Notes: generated from the sequence alone by a model not told the origin. A stretch of 64,000 nt of DNA from Oribacterium sp. NK2B42 (GCF_000424445.1 NZ_AUJX01000011.1:30302-94301), one strand, 5' to 3'. Positions 17,536 to 27,328 are shown, counted from the first letter of the stretch. Translations and numbers: made by a program.

Positions 17536-19089
17536 TCACTCCGACCCTTTCCTCATCACCACAGCCATCACGGTCTTCACAAGTATCTTCACATCAAGTC
17601 CCAAGCTCCAGTTATCTATATACTTACAGTCAAGCTTTACAACTTCTTCAAAATCCGTGATATCGGATCTTCCGCTGACCTGCCACATGCCGGTGATACC
17701 CGGTTTCATGCTGAGTCTTCTCTTGTGATAGTTTGAATACTCCTTGAACTCACTTACGGTAGGCGGTCTGGTTCCCACCAGTGACATGTCGCCCATCAGG
17801 ACATTGAAGAACTGAGGGAACTCATCGAGACTGGTCTTTCTGATGAATTTCCCCACCTTTGTGATACGCGGATCATCCTTCATCTTGAACATGAGCCCGC
17901 TCATCTCATTCTGTTTCATGAGCTCTGCCTTACGTTCCTCGGCATCTATATACATAGATCTGAACTTATACATCTTGAACCTACGTCCATTTTTCCCGAT
18001 ACGTTCCTGTGCAAATATCACAGGCCCCGGGGAATCCAGCTTGATAGCGATACCCACTATCACATACAGTATCACTGCAAAAACCGCACCCACCAGGCCT
18101 CCAAGTACATCTATCACTCTCTTCAGTAGCTCATATCTGAGTTTCACTGTAGGTGTCTCAAATATAGCCATAGGGGATTTCTCGATAAACCCAAGTCTCG
18201 TTTCTATCTTCGGGATATATGCCTTTGTTTCATCATTGAGATGTCTTTCCAGCTTCTCAACATTTGCAAGATTCAGATGAACCGGGAGTCCCATCTGAGC
18301 AAATTCCTCGATCAGCTCTTCAACCCTCGACGCATCTCCCTCCGGTGAAAAGATAAATACCTCATCGATAGCACTGGCACGAACACAGTCAACGATTTCC
18401 TTGCCGTACGCAAGCACTGGTACATGATCAATCTCTTCCGGACTAAGCTCCGTATCTTTCCCTGATATACGACTTTTTATGCCTTTTATAGAAGTTTCTG
18501 TCTTGGCAACCGCCTCACTCAGTCCCTTCTTATTTTTGCTTCCTCGTTCTTCCCCGCTCAGCATGATTCCTGCTATCTTCCTGGACCAGTCCTTCTTGAT
18601 AGCACATGACGCCTTCGCCGCACTTTTTCTGTCAGCGATGATCGCCACCAGCGTCGCGGCATCAGTTTTATAGAAATTCATGATCATGTAGTTCTGCACC
18701 GCATACAGCAGCACTAGCAGGATAATGAAGTGAAACGCCATCGTCGTAACAAAGAAGTATCTTGAATCCGAAATGCTGTTCTTTTGTATCAGAAGCATCG
18801 CCCCCCAGACACCAACAAAATAGACAGTCCCCTTGATGGCTCGTCCTATATATCTGAGTATTCCCATACGTTCGAAACTATACTGCCCGTTATACAGCGA
18901 CAGTACCATCGCTATACACTCTGCAACCACAGCCGGAAATACTGCGCTGACCCACATATTTCCCTGCCGGAATGCAGGCGTCAGCTTGGAAAACTCCCTC
19001 AGCAAGAAAATAGCTGCTGAACTCGAAAGAAGTGCCGTCACAAGAAATATGACGATTGTGATTGCTAACTCTAGTTTTTTTCTTTTCAT
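17536..19089 (-). CDS. Initiating undecaprenyl-phosphate sugar-1-phosphate transferase (CpsE/WbaP-like)
   Basis: 517 residues. N-terminal membrane helices (residues ~8-120), a CoA-binding-like cytosolic region and a C-terminal bacterial sugar transferase domain with KRVIDVLGGLVGAVFAVILY, SPGPVIFAQERIGKNGRRFK, KTSLDEFPQFFNVLMGDMSL and MKPGITGMWQVSGRSDITDF. It loads the first hexose-1-phosphate on the lipid carrier. It is the first gene after the promoter at 19210 and precedes loaP. A second, distinct initiating transferase lies at 50439. Confidence 0.9.
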   Translation of the reverse strand: MKRKKLELAITIVIFLVTALLSSSAAIFLLREFSKLTPAFRQGNMWVSAVFPAVVAECIAMVLSLYNGQYSFERMGILRYIGRAIKGTVYFVGVWGAMLLIQKNSISDSRYFFVTTMAFHFIILLVLLYAVQNYMIMNFYKTDAATLVAIIADRKSAAKASCAIKKDWSRKIAGIMLSGEERGSKNKKGLSEAVAKTETSIKGIKSRISGKDTELSPEEIDHVPVLAYGKEIVDCVRASAIDEVFIFSPEGDASRVEELIEEFAQMGLPVHLNLANVEKLERHLNDETKAYIPKIETRLGFIEKSPMAIFETPTVKLRYELLKRVIDVLGGLVGAVFAVILYVIVGIAIKLDSPGPVIFAQERIGKNGRRFKMYKFRSMYIDAEERKAELMKQNEMSGLMFKMKDDPRITKVGKFIRKTSLDEFPQFFNVLMGDMSLVGTRPPTVSEFKEYSNYHKRRLSMKPGITGMWQVSGRSDITDFEEVVKLDCKYIDNWSLGLDVKILVKTVMAVVMRKGSE

Positions 19090-19104
19090 AATCCCTTACA
19101 TACG

Positions 19105-19136
19105 AAAAAGCGGGAGGCTCCTGCCAGCCGCTTTTT
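19105..19136 (-). promoter_or_regulatory. Terminator-like leader hairpin upstream of the LoaP operon
   Basis: On the minus strand AAAAAGCGG pairs with CCGCTTTTT around a short loop and is followed by the U-run, about 75 nt downstream of the predicted start of transcription and 15 nt before the first ATG. It has the form of an intrinsic attenuator and is a natural target for LoaP-dependent read-through, which is inferred. Confidence 0.6.
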
Positions 19137-19209
19137 ACTCCCTTACTCCCTCTTTAATAGTAAATCTATCGATTTCTCTTCATTTTTAAGCAGTTTTTTT
19201 ACTAGCTTC

Positions 19210-19237
19210 ATTTTAACAGAAATTAATAATTTGACAA
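19210..19237 (-). promoter_or_regulatory. Sigma-A-type promoter of the LoaP operon
   Basis: -35 TTGTCA (19232-19237), 16-bp spacer, -10 TAAAAT (19210-19215). It lies 120 bp upstream of the initiating transferase gene and downstream of the terminator of the preceding gene. Confidence 0.65.
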
Positions 19238-19281
19238 ACTATATACAAAATTGTAAGAATTATCAGTTTTATCGCCATATC

Positions 19282-19317
19282 AAAAGAAGCCGCGAGATCA
19301 TATCCCAACGGCTTCTT
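19282..19317 (-). terminator. Terminator after the repeat-bearing membrane protein gene
   Basis: AAGAAGCCG pairs with CGGCTTCTTTT on the minus strand, 50 bp after the stop at 19369. It separates the ABC-exporter region from the LoaP operon. Confidence 0.75.
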
Positions 19318-19368
19318 AATTTAGATGTATATATAAATATGCAGCAGCACATACATCATGCCCTTACA

Positions 19369-22300
19369 TCATACATCCTGTTCTTCCACCACCTGTCCGG
19401 CGATGTCTTTGAGAATCTTCTTCACAAGCTTTCCACTGTCATCATAGACGAAGTCGATCATCGCGTATTTTCCTCCGACAAGGATCGGTTCACCGTCTGT
19501 ACCGAAGTACTCTTCATGAACATTCTTCTTGTTCTCGTTGTAGGTACGCTGCACCTTCCAGAAACTTCCGTTTACGAGGATCCTTTCATCCGAGAGACCA
19601 AAGTACATGTCATTAATGCTATTGCCTGCTTCATCGTACTCATGCTCTACTGCAAACTGTCCGCCTGGACGTGTCATCTTCTGATCATCGACATCATAGT
19701 ACTCTTCTCTGATGACCTGCTTCTTTTCATTGTAGGTTCTGTGCCATATGGAGAAGCCGGAATCCGCAATGACCGGCTCGCCCTCGAGTCCGAGATAGGT
19801 GAAGTGAACAACATTACCTCTGTCATCCTGACTCTGTTCATATCCGGCATAGCCCCCCGGTATCAGGATAGGTTCTTCATCGAGTCCATAATACTTCTCA
19901 CTGGTGCACTGCTTCTTCTCATCGAAAGTTCTCCTGATCATAAAGTACTTATCATTGAGCAGCAGCTTCTCACCATCAGCGCCGTAGTAGCACTCCATCA
20001 GAACACATTTGTTCCCATCATACTCCTTGCGCCACTCTGCATAACCCTTGTCTATGACAACCGGCTCCATATCCGTCGACAGGAATACCTGCCTGATGAC
20101 ATTACCCTCTTCATCATACTCCCTGTCGATTCCAGCATATCCGCCTGCCAATGCTATAGGCTCCATGTCAGTGCCGTAATACTCTTCGTGGATGCAGCGA
20201 TTCTTCTCATCGAAATCTCTGATTATCACATGGAAATTGTTGTTATATATCACAGGCTCCCCATCCACTCCATAGTAAGCCTCTTTTATAACATTTCCTT
20301 TGAAATCATAATCCTTGACTACTGAATGCTGACCAGCAGGAAGATTAACAGGCTCGCCATCTACTCCATAGTAGCTTTCCTTGATGAGTCGCTTGTTGAT
20401 ATCATACTCCCTACGTACTTCAGCATAACCATTACTTATGACTACCGGTTCGAAATCAATTCCCAGATACCGTCTCATGATCGGAAGGTCATTGTCATCG
20501 TAAGCATACTCCATGCCATAGTGCCCTTCAGACATCTGCTTCGGATTGCCCTCCATATCATAGTACTCTTCATGTATGGTTCTGCCCTCGCCGTCTACTA
20601 TTATATGGATATCCATGTCCGGTGTCCTTGCATAGGTTATGGATGAAACGAGACATTTCACGCCATCTTCGGTGAAAACCAGGAACTCATAGCCCTGCCC
20701 GTTCCCCCAAAACGGAACCTTATAGGTGACTTTTCCATCTTCATCAAAGTCACTTTCATAAACATTAACTTCAGCCTTTACAGACTGACCATAGTAAGAT
20801 GCCACTCTGAGTCCGCAAACCTTCTTATTGATGTCTCCCGTCGGATTCAGTAGCTTGAGTTCAAATTCCGCCGTGAATTTTCCTGAGGCAAGCTCGAGGT
20901 ATGGTCCATGAATGATTTGGTGCTCTATTCCTTCAAGGAGAAGCCCATCCTCTGTCTCCTCAACATCATTCATTCTCGCCATATTTTCCATGTCAACCTG
21001 ATGAACATAGGAATTGTAACCCTTGAGGACATAGCCCTCCTCCCTGAGCGCTTCTATGACACCGCTGTCGTTGGTGTATATGGCATCGTTTTCCGATATT
21101 TGGAGATACAGGAATCCTTCTCCCGTGAGACACGCCGAATCCCAGTCAGCGTCTGTGAGAACCGTCGCGTTGCTGTACCTTCCATAATCATGTCCGTTCA
21201 TATAGGATCTGCTGAGTCCCCGTATGCGTCTTATGTAGGCTTCCGGAAGCATATCCACATAAACCTTACCATCTGCATGGGCTACTGCAATCTCCAACAC
21301 CTTTCTGTTTTGCTCAATTCTGTCAGCATTTTCAGCCCCCACCTTGTTTATGAGGCTATTGCCGGCGGCAGCAAATGTAAAGAGCACGACAACGCCAACC
21401 AACAAGAACATGATGTTGCTTCTGATGCTTACATCAATATTGCTTACTATTTCCTTGTTTGAATTACTATTATCTGCCTCGCTCTTGTCTTTATTTGTAT
21501 CCTCACTATCATTTAGATAACTTTTTCTTGATTTGTCCCCGTTTGTATGGCTATTGTCTGTCTCACGAACTAACAGCGTTTCATTAATTATGAATAATGC
21601 TACAATTTTGCTCAGATTCCATATCACGAGCAGTGTTGCACCCAGGAATACTGTTATGATCGCAAAAACAATCTTTCCCTTTTCACCGCCGCCGTAGAGA
21701 CCGCATCCATGGAAGATTGTCCTCATCCAGGAAAAAATCACCGGGAGAATCAGGAACCAGGCCACAAGTAGTACGAAAAAGACTCCCCAAAATGCTGCTC
21801 TATATGGCAAAGACTTCGTACCATCTTCATAAAGTCTGTTTGGAATTTCTACATTTGTACCTCCGGCAGGATCACCTTTGAGATTTTTTCTCAGTTTGGT
21901 CCATCCATTTAAGCTTGTCATATTTATGGCTTTATGCCCAACTTCCCAGGTGAAATCTGCAAATGCCATGATTATGAACGGATTGTAGCAAAGCTCATAC
22001 CAATGGTGTTCCATGATGAAGTCTACAGAGAAAAGTGCCATAGCCACGGCCATCCGCCTGTGTCCAGCCTTTATAGCTCTCCAGGTTGTCCACACCCACA
22101 GTCCACAAGCTGTTATATATGTGACCCAGCCGTATCTTATGAATATCTGTGGATAAGTGGAGTCAAGGAAGTTATATTGTCCACCATTGGCTATAACTGA
22201 TCCTCCAGCACCTATCATATCAAAATATGTACCAAAGGCATGTATTCCGTACTCTGCATACATTTCTGCTGGATATCTGAGTCTGGCATGCATAAGTGTA

Positions 22301-23538
22301 TCAAGCGCCAATGCCCAGCTTTTTTCTTTCACATACGCAAAAACCAAAAACAGCATCATCATTCCGAAAACCGGAAAAGCCGACAACATAAGCACATTGT
22401 TGATCTTTGGAATCCACTTAAGTTTCCCTCTCTTTTCTAACACCTCTCTCCCCAGAATCCTCGCAAGGATCACAACAAGAAACAGCACAGTGATATACTC
22501 TGAAGTGAAACTTCTGGTAATATAAGTAGAAATGAAATATGACACCGCTGCCGGAATCAAAAAGAAAACATCTGGAACATCTCTAAACATAACCCATATG
22601 GTTATGGCAATAAAAATTATAGCCGTTCCAAAATCTGTAGGATAGATGTGTCCCCAGCAGCTTCGCATATCTCTATAAAAATAACTCATGCTGTAGATTG
22701 CGCCGCCTAAACCTGCCATGATCATAACAGGTATCACCACAACAACCGGAATAATGGCCGCATATAATATTTTCTGAACTTTTATACCCACACATCCTAT
22801 GATAAGTGGTGCCAGGAACTGCTGATACAGGTAGTGTTCCGACGGAAAGGCAAGGTAAAATACAAGCGCTACCGGAATGCTTAGGAGAAGATTTTTATTC
22901 CTGAATGATGTTTCCTTAATAAAGTCAATTACCTTTTTCCTGTTCGCTGTCAATCCTCTAACTTCCTGACTACTACCATCTGTAATTGACTTATGTATGT
23001 CAGAAATAGAACCAGCAGAGTCCTTATCTGTCAGCAGCATCATAACTTTAAAGGCTGCTGCAAGGCATGATACTATATACAGATTTTTATACACCTCATA
23101 AGGTAAATTGAAGTAAAAAGTTGTGAGGCCAATCTGCGTACCAAAACAAACAACAGAAATCACAAACAGGAAGTAGTAGTCGAGCGTGTTCTTCACCACT
23201 TCTCTGTCACTCATGTGGAATAGTTTTGAAGAAAAAAGTGAGAATAACTCCAAAAGTTTAGGAAGCACAAATACCGCAAGAATCATGCCTGCCAAAACAT
23301 AACACTTATTATATGGCAGCTCTATCCCTACGATGCTCCTAAAAAACTTTCCTATTATAGTAAGGCCAAGTCTCGTTCCGACTACATTTCCAACCATAGC
23401 CAATACAAAATACATCAACAAATCCAAGCTTCCGATAAGCTTTTGTTTTCTTTTTCTGTATAGTATGACCACTGTCACCATCGGTATAAGTACAAACTTA
23501 AGCAGCCTTATCACTGCATAATACACGCTTAAACCCAT
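19369..23538 (-). CDS. Large membrane protein with twelve 32-residue C-terminal repeats
   Basis: 1389 residues. Residues 1-560 are polytopic (about 12 segments), further segments lie near 600-680 and 750, and an extracytoplasmic beta-rich region follows (~790-980). From ~986 to the end there are twelve repeats of 32 residues, typified by NVIKEAYYGVDGEPVIYNNN, plus a partial one; the core is a (E)YYG.DgEP(i/v) turn and a YDe.gn loop, reminiscent of YD/RHS-like beta repeats but with a different period. The membrane part could be a polymerase-like or glycosyltransferase C-type enzyme; I cannot name it. It has its own terminator and a structured leader. Confidence 0.65.
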   Translation of the reverse strand: MGLSVYYAVIRLLKFVLIPMVTVVILYRKRKQKLIGSLDLLMYFVLAMVGNVVGTRLGLTIIGKFFRSIVGIELPYNKCYVLAGMILAVFVLPKLLELFSLFSSKLFHMSDREVVKNTLDYYFLFVISVVCFGTQIGLTTFYFNLPYEVYKNLYIVSCLAAAFKVMMLLTDKDSAGSISDIHKSITDGSSQEVRGLTANRKKVIDFIKETSFRNKNLLLSIPVALVFYLAFPSEHYLYQQFLAPLIIGCVGIKVQKILYAAIIPVVVVIPVMIMAGLGGAIYSMSYFYRDMRSCWGHIYPTDFGTAIIFIAITIWVMFRDVPDVFFLIPAAVSYFISTYITRSFTSEYITVLFLVVILARILGREVLEKRGKLKWIPKINNVLMLSAFPVFGMMMLFLVFAYVKEKSWALALDTLMHARLRYPAEMYAEYGIHAFGTYFDMIGAGGSVIANGGQYNFLDSTYPQIFIRYGWVTYITACGLWVWTTWRAIKAGHRRMAVAMALFSVDFIMEHHWYELCYNPFIIMAFADFTWEVGHKAINMTSLNGWTKLRKNLKGDPAGGTNVEIPNRLYEDGTKSLPYRAAFWGVFFVLLVAWFLILPVIFSWMRTIFHGCGLYGGGEKGKIVFAIITVFLGATLLVIWNLSKIVALFIINETLLVRETDNSHTNGDKSRKSYLNDSEDTNKDKSEADNSNSNKEIVSNIDVSIRSNIMFLLVGVVVLFTFAAAGNSLINKVGAENADRIEQNRKVLEIAVAHADGKVYVDMLPEAYIRRIRGLSRSYMNGHDYGRYSNATVLTDADWDSACLTGEGFLYLQISENDAIYTNDSGVIEALREEGYVLKGYNSYVHQVDMENMARMNDVEETEDGLLLEGIEHQIIHGPYLELASGKFTAEFELKLLNPTGDINKKVCGLRVASYYGQSVKAEVNVYESDFDEDGKVTYKVPFWGNGQGYEFLVFTEDGVKCLVSSITYARTPDMDIHIIVDGEGRTIHEEYYDMEGNPKQMSEGHYGMEYAYDDNDLPIMRRYLGIDFEPVVISNGYAEVRREYDINKRLIKESYYGVDGEPVNLPAGQHSVVKDYDFKGNVIKEAYYGVDGEPVIYNNNFHVIIRDFDEKNRCIHEEYYGTDMEPIALAGGYAGIDREYDEEGNVIRQVFLSTDMEPVVIDKGYAEWRKEYDGNKCVLMECYYGADGEKLLLNDKYFMIRRTFDEKKQCTSEKYYGLDEEPILIPGGYAGYEQSQDDRGNVVHFTYLGLEGEPVIADSGFSIWHRTYNEKKQVIREEYYDVDDQKMTRPGGQFAVEHEYDEAGNSINDMYFGLSDERILVNGSFWKVQRTYNENKKNVHEEYFGTDGEPILVGGKYAMIDFVYDDSGKLVKKILKDIAGQVVEEQDV

Positions 23539-23574
23539 ATTACTTATCCATCTTTCCTGACTTTTATAATCTAA

Positions 23575-23629
23575 GATGGCGGCCTGTCAGATAAATAAAA
23601 ATCCGTCTTTATCCGAAAGCCGCCACCTC
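23575..23629 (-). promoter_or_regulatory. GC-rich leader hairpin
   Basis: GGTGGCGGC pairs with GCCGCCATC across about 35 nt in the gap between the GlfT2-like gene (stop 23671) and the next start at 23538. There is no U-run, so it is a structured leader or mRNA processing element rather than a clear terminator. Confidence 0.45.
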
Positions 23630-23670
23630 AGTTTATTATTGTCTATTTCTCTAAAATTGTCTATTTCTTG

Positions 23671-25485
23671 TTAGATTCCAAGATACTTTCTCCAGAACTC
23701 CTCTGACTTCAAATAGTCAGATTTATCCCTATATGCTTTGATGATGCTATTCCTATTTTTCTTATATTCTTTTTGAAGCTCCTTGCGTTTCTTTTCCAAC
23801 TCTTTGAACTTTTTTCTATCAAGCTTACGCATAACTCCCATATCATTATAAGGGTTAACCGCAAGAACCTTATCATGTAAAGTTATTGTGCCAGGTAAAT
23901 ATGGATTATCAAATCCTACTATAGCCGGCTTCTTTTTCAACAGGAAATCCGGAATCCATCTTTGTCCGTTATAAGTAGCTTTATATATAAGTGAACTTAT
24001 AGGTTTCCTCGGTTCATTCTGATAAACTTCCCATGGACCCATAAAATGAAATCTTCCATAATTAGTTAATGGCTTCATTTCATCATTGAATTTGGAGTTT
24101 TCTTTTATTATCTCTTCACCGCGGTCTTCCATTATAAATGCAGGACCCTTCATAAAATCCTCAAAAGCCTTTAAGGCAAGTTCAGCCGCACCGTAATTAA
24201 ACTGTAATAAACTCTCTCTATAACTTCTGATAAATATCAATCTAACCAAATCGGAAGATTTCATTATGTCTGAGGTTGCTTTTCCTATCAAAACATTCCT
24301 ACAATTTTGATAAATATTCATTGCAGCATTAAATTTCGTAGTAAAGCCCATATGCCATACAGCGACACCATTCATAGTTATATGATGTGCCTTGCATCTC
24401 AAACTATACTCAACATCATCACCTCTGATAAACAAAGGCAAAGGTAATCCATATTTGTCAATCACCTTTTTTGGGATGCAACAATACCACCATGCACCAT
24501 ATTGGTTTTCGTCTCTGTTATACTTCTTTTCATTGTCAAGATTATCATTCAGAAAACAATGATTAAATTCTCTTTTTACAGGTGAAAAATAGCCATCAGG
24601 TCTTACGTATCCTATGTCTTCATGTTGTAAATCTGGATATTCATAACGAAGCATCGCTCCTGAAATAAAATAGTCCTCATAATTTTTCTTCATAAGCCTC
24701 AACAGATTATATGTTCTCTTTATACTTTCAGGAAGCACCAACACGTCATCATCCATCAGTAATACATGAGATATCTTAGGCTCTTGATGGATAGATTCTA
24801 TCATTCCTCTCGCAAAACCACCTGCTCCACCAGCATTTGGATTTGGATGTAAAAAGACATTCTTTCCATATATATCTTTATCGGAAAGTGTTCTTCCATT
24901 ATCTACAACATGCACAAAAAAATGCTCTGCGATATTATCCTCTGATTCGATGATCTCTTTTTTCAATAAACTAACATTCTTTGTTATGAACTCTTCTTTT
25001 TTATGAGTTGTTGTTGCAATAGACAGATTAACATCGTTCAAATCTTTCTCATCACACTCGACTGTAAAGTACCCACCATATAGAGTGGCATCACCTAATG
25101 CAGAAATCTCAAAACCGTTCATAGTTTCATTGTTTTCTGAATACTCGAAACTAATCTGATGACGTCCCTGCTCATTATATGTCTTAGTCTCATATTCGTT
25201 ACGCACAATCTCAATTAAGTTTTTATGAAACCCGACATAACATATACTTACAGGTCCTTCTATATCCAAAGTAAGTTTCAGTTTCCTTGCATTAGTATAT
25301 AGTTTCCACTTCTCATAAGAACATGCGTTGATATATGTGGTGAAATCACATTTCTGGCCCCTTCCGAGAACAAGTTTTTTTTCTTCTCTATCAAGATAGC
25401 CTACATCACCTCTGTAAAACAAATCTCTGCACTGCTGGTGTTTAGCCTCTGTAGGTAGTATAATCGATTGAATCTTATATTCCAT
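23671..25485 (-). CDS. GlfT2-like GT2 glycosyltransferase (copy 1)
   Basis: 604 residues in the three-part layout of galactofuranosyltransferase-2-like enzymes: an N-terminal beta-sandwich (residues 1-~150), a GT-A domain with LLMDDDVLVLPE near residue 245 and RGDDVEYSLRC plus WHMGF further on, and a helical C-terminal domain. The family polymerises Galf in mycobacteria; in Firmicutes it is commonly annotated as galactofuranosyl- or rhamnosyltransferase-like. Two paralogues lie at 35365 and 37402. GAGGAG precedes the ATG. Confidence 0.85.
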   Translation of the reverse strand: MEYKIQSIILPTEAKHQQCRDLFYRGDVGYLDREEKKLVLGRGQKCDFTTYINACSYEKWKLYTNARKLKLTLDIEGPVSICYVGFHKNLIEIVRNEYETKTYNEQGRHQISFEYSENNETMNGFEISALGDATLYGGYFTVECDEKDLNDVNLSIATTTHKKEEFITKNVSLLKKEIIESEDNIAEHFFVHVVDNGRTLSDKDIYGKNVFLHPNPNAGGAGGFARGMIESIHQEPKISHVLLMDDDVLVLPESIKRTYNLLRLMKKNYEDYFISGAMLRYEYPDLQHEDIGYVRPDGYFSPVKREFNHCFLNDNLDNEKKYNRDENQYGAWWYCCIPKKVIDKYGLPLPLFIRGDDVEYSLRCKAHHITMNGVAVWHMGFTTKFNAAMNIYQNCRNVLIGKATSDIMKSSDLVRLIFIRSYRESLLQFNYGAAELALKAFEDFMKGPAFIMEDRGEEIIKENSKFNDEMKPLTNYGRFHFMGPWEVYQNEPRKPISSLIYKATYNGQRWIPDFLLKKKPAIVGFDNPYLPGTITLHDKVLAVNPYNDMGVMRKLDRKKFKELEKKRKELQKEYKKNRNSIIKAYRDKSDYLKSEEFWRKYLGI

Positions 25486-25514
25486 AACAAATCTCCTCGT
25501 TTTTGTTTCATCAT

Positions 25515-25531
25515 TACAATGTCACATTGTA
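25515..25531. promoter_or_regulatory. 17-bp perfect dyad, possible operator
   Basis: TACAATGTCACATTGTA has eight-base arms around one central base. It lies between the candidate promoter at 25588 and the start codon at 25485, a typical repressor position. No cognate regulator is encoded in the window. Confidence 0.45.
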
Positions 25532-25587
25532 CATTAATAATCTATGTTATACATCTTGTGATTATATATTCTTTTTCTCTCACACTA

Positions 25588-25617
25588 TTTATATATCAAT
25601 AAGTAACAGTATGACAA
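25588..25617 (-). promoter_or_regulatory. Candidate promoter for the GlfT2-like gene
   Basis: -35 TTGTCA (25612-25617), 18-bp spacer, -10 TATAAA (25588-25593) on the minus strand in the 168-bp gap between wzt and the next gene. Confidence 0.45.
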
Positions 25618-25653
25618 TACCTGTAGAATTATATTTTAGATTACTTATCGTAG

Positions 25654-26409
25654 TTATCTTTCTAATTTCATATACTCATCTGCAACCTTATCAACAACGC
25701 CAGCATCCTTTACATTGCCTTTGTTAAGCCATAATGCATGGTCACACACATAGCGTACTGAGTCGATATTATGAGAAACATAAAGAAGAGTGGTTCCCTT
25801 ATCCCTCATATCCGTCATTCGCTTTTCGCATTTCTGCTGGAATGCATAATCTCCTACAGCCAGAACCTCATCGCATATGAGGATGTCGGGTTGCACAACG
25901 GTTGCAATGGCAAAGCCGAGTCTCGCCGACATACCTGATGAATAGTTCTTGATAGGCATATCAAGGAAATCTCGAATTTCCGCAAAATCTACGATTTCGT
26001 CGAAGTGCTCTTTCATGAAATCTCTTTTATAGCCAAGAACTGCGCCGTTAAGGAATATGTTTTCTCTTGCGGTAAGCTCTCCGTCAAAGCCGGCGCCAAG
26101 TTCGATAAGTGGTGCTATGGATCCGTTTATAATTACTGATCCCTTGTATGGCTTGAGTATTCCGGAAATAAGCTTGAGGAGTGTGGACTTTCCTGAGCCA
26201 TTTGTTCCGATGATGCCCCAGGACTCACCCTTTTTAACTTCAAAACTTACGTCTTTCAGTGCCAGGAATTCCTGAAACATCAGTCTTCCCTGAATAAGCC
26301 TCACGAAATATTCTTTTAAATTATCTATTCGTTCTGTCGCCATGTTAAAACGGACGGTTGCGTGGTCAACCTTAACGGCGATATCATCATTTACTTCTGT
26401 CTTTGCCAT
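25654..26409 (-). CDS. wzt: Polysaccharide ABC exporter ATPase (Wzt/RfbE type)
   Basis: 251 residues with Walker A GTNGSGKST (68-76), signature YSSGMSARLGFA near 156 and Walker B DILICDEVLAVGD near 175, the sequence style of Wzt/TagH/RfbE exporters. It ends soon after the nucleotide-binding domain, so it lacks the C-terminal carbohydrate-binding domain of O9a-type Wzt; export should not depend on recognition of a terminal cap by this subunit. It follows the permease by 20 bp. Confidence 0.9.
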   Translation of the reverse strand: MAKTEVNDDIAVKVDHATVRFNMATERIDNLKEYFVRLIQGRLMFQEFLALKDVSFEVKKGESWGIIGTNGSGKSTLLKLISGILKPYKGSVIINGSIAPLIELGAGFDGELTARENIFLNGAVLGYKRDFMKEHFDEIVDFAEIRDFLDMPIKNYSSGMSARLGFAIATVVQPDILICDEVLAVGDYAFQQKCEKRMTDMRDKGTTLLYVSHNIDSVRYVCDHALWLNKGNVKDAGVVDKVADEYMKLER

Positions 26410-26429
26410 TTTCCAGTCACATTCTCCAA

Positions 26430-27218
26430 TTAAATATAAAGAATAAATTTATCCTGTGTCTTACTAAACACCCAAAGTCCGAATACCGACATAAAGATTG
26501 CTATCACTACTCCATAGAAAATAAGTCTCAAATCCGGACAGATTCCCTGGAACACCACTGTTCTGAACTGCTGGATATAGGAGTACATGGGATTAAAATG
26601 TTTGATCACCCACTGAAGTTTTTCCGGCAACTGCTCAATCGGATAGAATATTGGTGTCGCGTACATCCATGCCGTAAGGAAAGCTGCGTAAATATACTGG
26701 ATATCTCTGAAAAACACTGTAGCTGCCGACAAAAAGAGTCCCATACCCACACAGAAAACAAATACTTCCACAAGAATTACAGGTATAAACAGCATCCAAA
26801 GATTCCAGTTTACTCCGCAAACTATAAACACTATAAGTATAGCCCCTAGTGAAAATACTAAATTCACACAGGAACTGGTAACTGTTGACAAGGTAAAAAT
26901 ATACTTCGGAACATAAATCTTCTTCATCAGAGGCGCATTTCCGAGGATTGCCCACATCGACTTGTTGGTAGCCTCATTCATAAAGTTAAAAATCGTCTGT
27001 CCAATAATAAGGTAAACCGGGTAGTTTACTATATCAAACCTGAACATATGAGAGAAAACCATCACCATGATACACATGATCATAAGCGGATTCAGTATAC
27101 TCCATATATATCCAAGGAAACTGCGTCTGTACTTAAGCTTTATGTCCTTCATAACCAGCTCTTCGTACAGATTACGATAGCCCCAAAAATTCATAACTCT
27201 TGCTTTGAATTTTTCCAT
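26430..27218 (-). CDS. wzm: Polysaccharide ABC exporter permease (Wzm type)
   Basis: About 262 residues of the ABC-2 permease family: the amphipathic start FWGYRNLYEELVMKDIKLKY and RRSFLGYIWSILNPLMIMCI are typical of Wzm/TagG, followed by six membrane segments. The ATG at 27218 is chosen, although a TTG two codons upstream is closer to the GGAG box. With wzt it forms the exporter for the polymer made by the GlfT2-like enzymes. It follows the promoter element at 27266. Confidence 0.9.
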   Translation of the reverse strand: MEKFKARVMNFWGYRNLYEELVMKDIKLKYRRSFLGYIWSILNPLMIMCIMVMVFSHMFRFDIVNYPVYLIIGQTIFNFMNEATNKSMWAILGNAPLMKKIYVPKYIFTLSTVTSSCVNLVFSLGAILIVFIVCGVNWNLWMLFIPVILVEVFVFCVGMGLFLSAATVFFRDIQYIYAAFLTAWMYATPIFYPIEQLPEKLQWVIKHFNPMYSYIQQFRTVVFQGICPDLRLIFYGVVIAIFMSVFGLWVFSKTQDKFILYI

Positions 27219-27265
27219 CTGCAAAATATCTCCAAAAAATCTATATTATCCTCTAAAACTCTGCC

Positions 27266-27318
27266 ATTATAACATAAGAGCCGGGCTTTTACGACTTCTG
27301 TCTTCGTAAAAGTCCGAC
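27266..27318 (-). promoter_or_regulatory. Promoter-plus-dyad element, copy A
   Basis: On the minus strand a perfect hairpin-like dyad GACTTTTACGA / TCGTAAAAG is followed by CGGCTCTTATGTTATAAT, an extended -10 (TGnTATAAT) without a recognisable -35. The start of transcription would be about 35 bp upstream of wzm. A near-copy stands at 33462. On the plus strand the dyad is followed by TTTTTT and could act as a terminator. Confidence 0.65.
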
Positions 27319-27328
27319 GTTTTTTCTT

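Noticed and set aside
19231..20325. Plus-strand open frame of 364 codons
   Set aside because: It lies opposite the 96-bp coding repeats of the membrane protein gene and owes its length to that period; no SD and no family.
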